Below the pieces are notes generated by a model. That model worked only from the letters and a program-made list of their open reading frames with translations. It was not told the DNA's origin and searched no databases. A stretch of 64,000 nucleotides of DNA from Prolixibacteraceae bacterium. Its GTDB lineage: Bacteria > Bacteroidota > Bacteroidia > Bacteroidales > Prolixibacteraceae. How positions within the stretch are numbered: position 1 is the first letter of the stretch; each line of letters opens with the position of its first letter. The translations under genes and the position numbers were made by a program. Of the stretch, positions 60,916-64,000 are shown piece after piece. The stretch is taken from assembly GCA_003506435.1 (NCBI GenBank), contig DOAQ01000025.1, positions 171,359 through 235,358 on the forward strand. Reading direction: 5' to 3'.

Positions 60916-61543
60916 TTATTTCAGCCCAATGGCATCGCCTTGGGTTACTAAAATAGGTATTCCCATTGCGCCCTGAAAGGGCAACTTAATCAGTCCACAA
61001 ATATCGTTCATCATAATCAATTCCATATTCTTTCAAAAACGCAATTAGTTCTTCTTTAAATGTCATCTTTTTATGATGTTCTTCCTGATTTTGAATATAT
61101 CCCTTGGTTTTGTCATGCAGCGATTGGCTAACTGAAAAACCAGCGTATCCTCCCTGCCATGCAAATTGTTTGTAATGCGTTCCACGAGTTTTTACCCATC
61201 TGCTGCTGTGACGTTTTATTTCTTCCGTCAACTTGGCAAGCGCGATGTTTTTTGACATGACGCATAGGATGTGGATGTGATCTTCGGTTCCGTTTATAAT
61301 GATTGGTATTGATTCGTTGTCTTTAATGATTGAACCGATATAGGCATATAAATCAGATTTGTCTTTATCAAGTATCGGGACGAATGGATAATTAACATGA
61401 TAGATAAGGTGTATGTACAATTTTGATAATGATTGTGCCATATTCTGCTTTATTAAACTGCCCTTACAGGGCGAAAACAACGGTCGGTTTCCATATTATC
61501 CCAAGGCGTTGCCATTGGGCTGAAATAAGCTGTCCCTTCGGGA
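60916..61543. mobile_element. RAYT transposase with flanking REP inverted repeats
   Basis: The transposase gene is bounded by matching inverted sequences. The left end has TTATTTCAGCCCAATGG then CGCCTTGGG; the right end has CCCAAGGCG then CCATTGGGCTGAAATAA. Inside these, each side has a short hairpin, GCCCTGAAAGGGC (60970-60982) and GCCCTTACAGGGC (61460-61472). This is the layout of a REP-associated tyrosine transposase with its REP pair. The element lies between menD and the methyltransferase. Confidence 0.8.
60986..61441 (-). CDS. REP-associated tyrosine transposase (Y1/IS200-like)
   Basis: A 151-residue HUH enzyme of the IS200/IS605 TnpA family. The HUH motif is HIH in GTEDHIHILCVM and the catalytic tyrosine is in KGYIQNQEEHHKKMTF. 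The conserved opening SLSKLYIHLIYHV matches Y1 transposases. ATG 61441 is chosen because it gives the usual MAQSLSKLYIH start. It nicks and joins single-stranded DNA at the REP hairpins that flank it. Confidence 0.88.
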   Translation of the reverse strand: MAQSLSKLYIHLIYHVNYPFVPILDKDKSDLYAYIGSIIKDNESIPIIINGTEDHIHILCVMSKNIALAKLTEEIKRHSSRWVKTRGTHYKQFAWQGGYAGFSVSQSLHDKTKGYIQNQEEHHKKMTFKEELIAFLKEYGIDYDERYLWTD

Positions 61544-61551
61544 CGAAATTG

Positions 61552-63231
61552 CTATTTCATGCATTTAAACAATTCCCGAAATACCCGGGTATTGGTTTCC
61601 GCATAGGTAAAAATTTCGAGCAATACTGGTTTTTCGTGAAGCGGCGAATAAAATTCGGTTAGCGCTGAAATCAGTTCGGTTGCACTGGTTGCACTGAAAT
61701 AATTCAGGTCAAACGCTTTTGCCAGCGCTTCGGCTTTTCGGGTGTTTTCAGCAAAAAAATGTTCGTTGAAAACAGGCGATTCGCCCGGCCCTTTAATCAT
61801 GCTGAAAATATTTCCACCGCCATTGTGAATGACGATGATCCGCAGGTTGGCTCCCAGGTATTTGTTCCAAAGCGCATTCGAATCGTAGAAAAACGACAGA
61901 TCGCCCACAATTACCGTATTTATTTTTTCAGAATCGCTGGCAAACCCGACAGCGGTTGAAAGACAACCATCGATACCGCTGGTTCCACGGTTGCCAAAAT
62001 ACATCGCGTTTTTTACCGGCGGACAAATCATCGTATATCGAACCGGCGAACTGTTCCCCAAATGAACTACCGAATTCTCAGGAATAGAACTTGCCAACTG
62101 CCCAAAAACTTTCAGGTCGCAAAATTCAGTTTCTGCAATAAATGCATCCCGAAGTTGATTTACCTGCATTTCTTTGTTTTTCCAGAGTCGCTGAAAACCA
62201 TTATCTTTTTTCTGAAGTTTTTCAGAAAGCGCATCAAAGAAATCAGCCGTATCCATGTTCACAACTTTAGTGAGCGACTGATAGGTGTCGAAATGTTCCC
62301 CGGAAAGGCTCAGGTGCCAATGTTGCGCAGGTTTGTATTTCCGAAGAAATTGTTTGACGGATTTTGAAACCAAGGTTCCGCCAAAACTAATCAGTAAATC
62401 AGGCTGAAAATCTTCGATCCGGTCATTCAGAATGGCAGACATCAGCAAATCAACACTATTGCAAAACTGCGTATCGGAAAGGTTCGACAGGTGTTCGGTT
62501 AAAACAGCGGCCCCTGCTTTTCCGCAAAATGCGGCCAAACTGTTTTCCAATCCCGGATTGGGATTTTGCTGTCCGGCCAACATCAATATTTTCTTTGCCT
62601 GCTGAATTTCTCCGGCCAGTTTTTCAAGTTCCGTTTCAGTAAGAACTGATTCCGTTTCAGCCGTTTCAATCAGTTTTACATCGGGCAATTCGGCTTCCAA
62701 AAAGTTATGCAGAGGCTCTTCCAACGGGATATTGATATGAACCGGGCCGGGCGTTCCGGTAACCGCAGCATTCAAGCACTCGTTGATGGAACGGGCTGCA
62801 AACCACAATTCCTTTTCGCTTTCTCCCAAAGGCAAGGTAAAATTCTTCTTGCTGAAATTGCTGTAAATATTTTCCTGCCGGATGCATTGATTTTCGGCCT
62901 GATCGATCCAATATTCAGGACGGTCGGCGGTGAGCAAAACCAGCGGAACATTTTGGTAAAATGCTTCGGCAACAGCAGGCGCATAATTTAATGTAGCTGT
63001 TCCCGAGCTGCAAACCAGCGCCACCGGATTTTGTTTTTCGAGCGCCAGTCCAAGCGCAAAATAAGCGCCACTACGTTCGTCCACCACATTACGGCAGTTA
63101 AATTCCAGCCTCCCGGCAAAGGTGTTAATCATCGGGGCGTTGCGGCTTCCGGGAGAAATTACAATATCGGTAATTCCCTTTTTCAGTAGCAGGGCCGCCA
63201 GTTGTTGTATGTGTTTTTTATCTGAAATCAT
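61552..63231 (-). CDS. menD: 2-Succinyl-5-enolpyruvyl-6-hydroxy-3-cyclohexene-1-carboxylate synthase
   Basis: A 559-residue thiamine-diphosphate enzyme that joins isochorismate and 2-oxoglutarate. The N-terminal SPGSRNAPM and glutamate-bearing VVDERSGAYFALGLA, and the C-terminal GNRGTSGIDGCLSTAVGFA and GDLSFFYDSNAL (ThDP site), are typical. ATG 63231 overlaps the menF stop (ATGA), so translation is coupled. The RAYT element begins 9 bp past its stop. Confidence 0.94.
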   Translation of the reverse strand: MISDKKHIQQLAALLLKKGITDIVISPGSRNAPMINTFAGRLEFNCRNVVDERSGAYFALGLALEKQNPVALVCSSGTATLNYAPAVAEAFYQNVPLVLLTADRPEYWIDQAENQCIRQENIYSNFSKKNFTLPLGESEKELWFAARSINECLNAAVTGTPGPVHINIPLEEPLHNFLEAELPDVKLIETAETESVLTETELEKLAGEIQQAKKILMLAGQQNPNPGLENSLAAFCGKAGAAVLTEHLSNLSDTQFCNSVDLLMSAILNDRIEDFQPDLLISFGGTLVSKSVKQFLRKYKPAQHWHLSLSGEHFDTYQSLTKVVNMDTADFFDALSEKLQKKDNGFQRLWKNKEMQVNQLRDAFIAETEFCDLKVFGQLASSIPENSVVHLGNSSPVRYTMICPPVKNAMYFGNRGTSGIDGCLSTAVGFASDSEKINTVIVGDLSFFYDSNALWNKYLGANLRIIVIHNGGGNIFSMIKGPGESPVFNEHFFAENTRKAEALAKAFDLNYFSATSATELISALTEFYSPLHEKPVLLEIFTYAETNTRVFRELFKCMK

Positions 63232-64000
63232 TCTGTCTCGGTTTGAAGAACTGAAAGTAATGTCCGGGCTTTCTGAATGGTTTCTTCCCATTCCTGTTCA
63301 GGCACCGATTTGGCCGTGATGCCGCCTCCGACGTACAAAACAAACTGTTCGGGCAATACCTCCATGCAACGCAAATTTACGAAAAGCCTGACTTCATTAT
63401 TCAATCGCCAGGGGCCAAGGTAGCCGGTGTAATATTTTCGGTGGTGTTTTTCATGAAGACGGATAAAATCGTCGGCCAAATCTTTTGGTAATCCGCAAAC
63501 GGCGGGGGTCGGGTGCAAATCGGCAATGAAATCGCCCAAACAATGGTTAATTTTTTCGGCTTGAAAATAAAACGAAGTGGTAAGATGGGCAACTTTACCG
63601 CTCTCCATCGTGTCGGGGCCTTTCGTTTTGTACCGGTCGATGTTGAACCGGTGAAAAACATCGAGCATGTAGCGCGAAACAAAAGCCTGTTCTTCAATAT
63701 CTTTGGTGTGCCAGGCATAATCAGAATCAGCATGACGGACCTGTGTGCCTGCCAGCGAAACGGTTTCATAGTTATCTCCTTCCGATCGCAGCAATATTTC
63801 CGGAGTGGCTCCCATCCAGGTTCCGGCCGCTGGTAAGTTGACCAGATAACAGAAAGCATTGGGCGTCTGTGCTTTTAGCTTCAGAAAAGTTTCGCCCAGC
63901 AAATTATCTTCCCGGGAAACCGGAATACGGCGCGAAATAATGACTTTTGATAATGCACCGTTCCTTATTTCAGAAACTGTATTTTCAATGATATTAAGAT
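63228..64000 (-). CDS. menF: Isochorismate synthase, C-terminal part (cut by window edge)
   Basis: The chorismate-binding domain converts chorismate to isochorismate. The frame is open to the right edge, where LSKVIISRRIPV is read upstream of LLGETFLKL. Conserved features are TWMGATPEILLR, VSLAGTQ, and the C-terminal HPTPAVCGLP, YTGYLGPW and YVGGGITAKSVPEQEWEETIQKA. About 257 residues are visible and the N-terminus lies outside the window. It is the first visible gene of the menaquinone unit. Confidence 0.92.
   Translation of the reverse strand, partial: LNIIENTVSEIRNGALSKVIISRRIPVSREDNLLGETFLKLKAQTPNAFCYLVNLPAAGTWMGATPEILLRSEGDNYETVSLAGTQVRHADSDYAWHTKDIEEQAFVSRYMLDVFHRFNIDRYKTKGPDTMESGKVAHLTTSFYFQAEKINHCLGDFIADLHPTPAVCGLPKDLADDFIRLHEKHHRKYYTGYLGPWRLNNEVRLFVNLRCMEVLPEQFVLYVGGGITAKSVPEQEWEETIQKARTLLSVLQTETE

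Overview
The window looks like a chromosome segment of a Bacteroidota bacterium, probably Bacteroidales or Marinilabiliales (inference). The signs are a TonB-dependent receptor paired with a DUF4249 lipoprotein, families mostly known from this phylum (DUF5687, DUF4783, DUF6146, DUF3667), several TAnnTTTG promoter elements of the Bacteroidota type, and a MenF/D/B/A/C/E menaquinone cluster. No rRNA or CRISPR array is seen. One tRNA is present, an initiator-type tRNA-Met.

Left island (1-10240). This part is visibly AT-rich. At its left end a primase-helicase fusion and an AlbA_2/Schlafen-like ATP-binding protein form a two-gene minus-strand unit. From 3803 to 10240 there is an array of gene cassettes, all coding on the minus strand. 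Each cassette is followed by a 140-200 bp imperfect palindrome whose ends read AAC...GTT. The start and end of every cassette carry a private pair of complementary tags, for example GTTATGTGCC and GGCACATAAC. This is the logic of integron attC sites, but no integrase gene is in the window, so the array looks like a cluster of attC sites lacking an integrase. The cassettes carry small membrane or hypothetical proteins, a DUF3667 protein, a DUF2971 protein and one five-gene cassette.

Centre-left (10240-18850). A perfectly phased array of ten 21-bp units lies downstream of an unknown 156-residue gene. Next comes a surface operon: three tandem paralogous beta-barrel-like proteins, a TonB-dependent receptor and a DUF4249 lipoprotein. 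Upstream of it, separated by a strong hairpin, is a lipoprotein gene. A DUF6146 lipoprotein follows.

Housekeeping block (18900-37400). This holds cardiolipin synthase, a YdeI/DUF1801 protein, a YiiX-like hydrolase, a DUF58 protein, thioredoxin, DNA polymerase III alpha, RecX, an ABC exporter (ATPase plus DUF5687 permease), YihY, a DUF4783 protein, RlmH, a very large NtrY-like histidine kinase and an MBL-fold hydrolase.

Centre-right (37500-49420). An AT-rich restriction-modification pair (D12-class adenine methylase and PD-(D/E)XK-like nuclease) sits next to valS. The valS gene carries two in-frame GC-rich palindromic insertions. A CzcCBA/CusCBA-type heavy-metal efflux operon follows, then a frameshifted DUF4143 remnant.

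Right end (49430-64000). tatA, then rseP-dxr-M23 peptidase (an envelope and isoprenoid group), the tRNA, and the menaquinone cluster read leftwards: menF (cut by the window edge), menD, methyltransferase, menB, menA, menC, menE. Two pieces of cargo interrupt the cluster. One is a RAYT-type REP transposase flanked by matching inverted REP sequences. The other is an AAA ATPase-DUF2971 pair with its own promoter and a triple palindromic repeat upstream.
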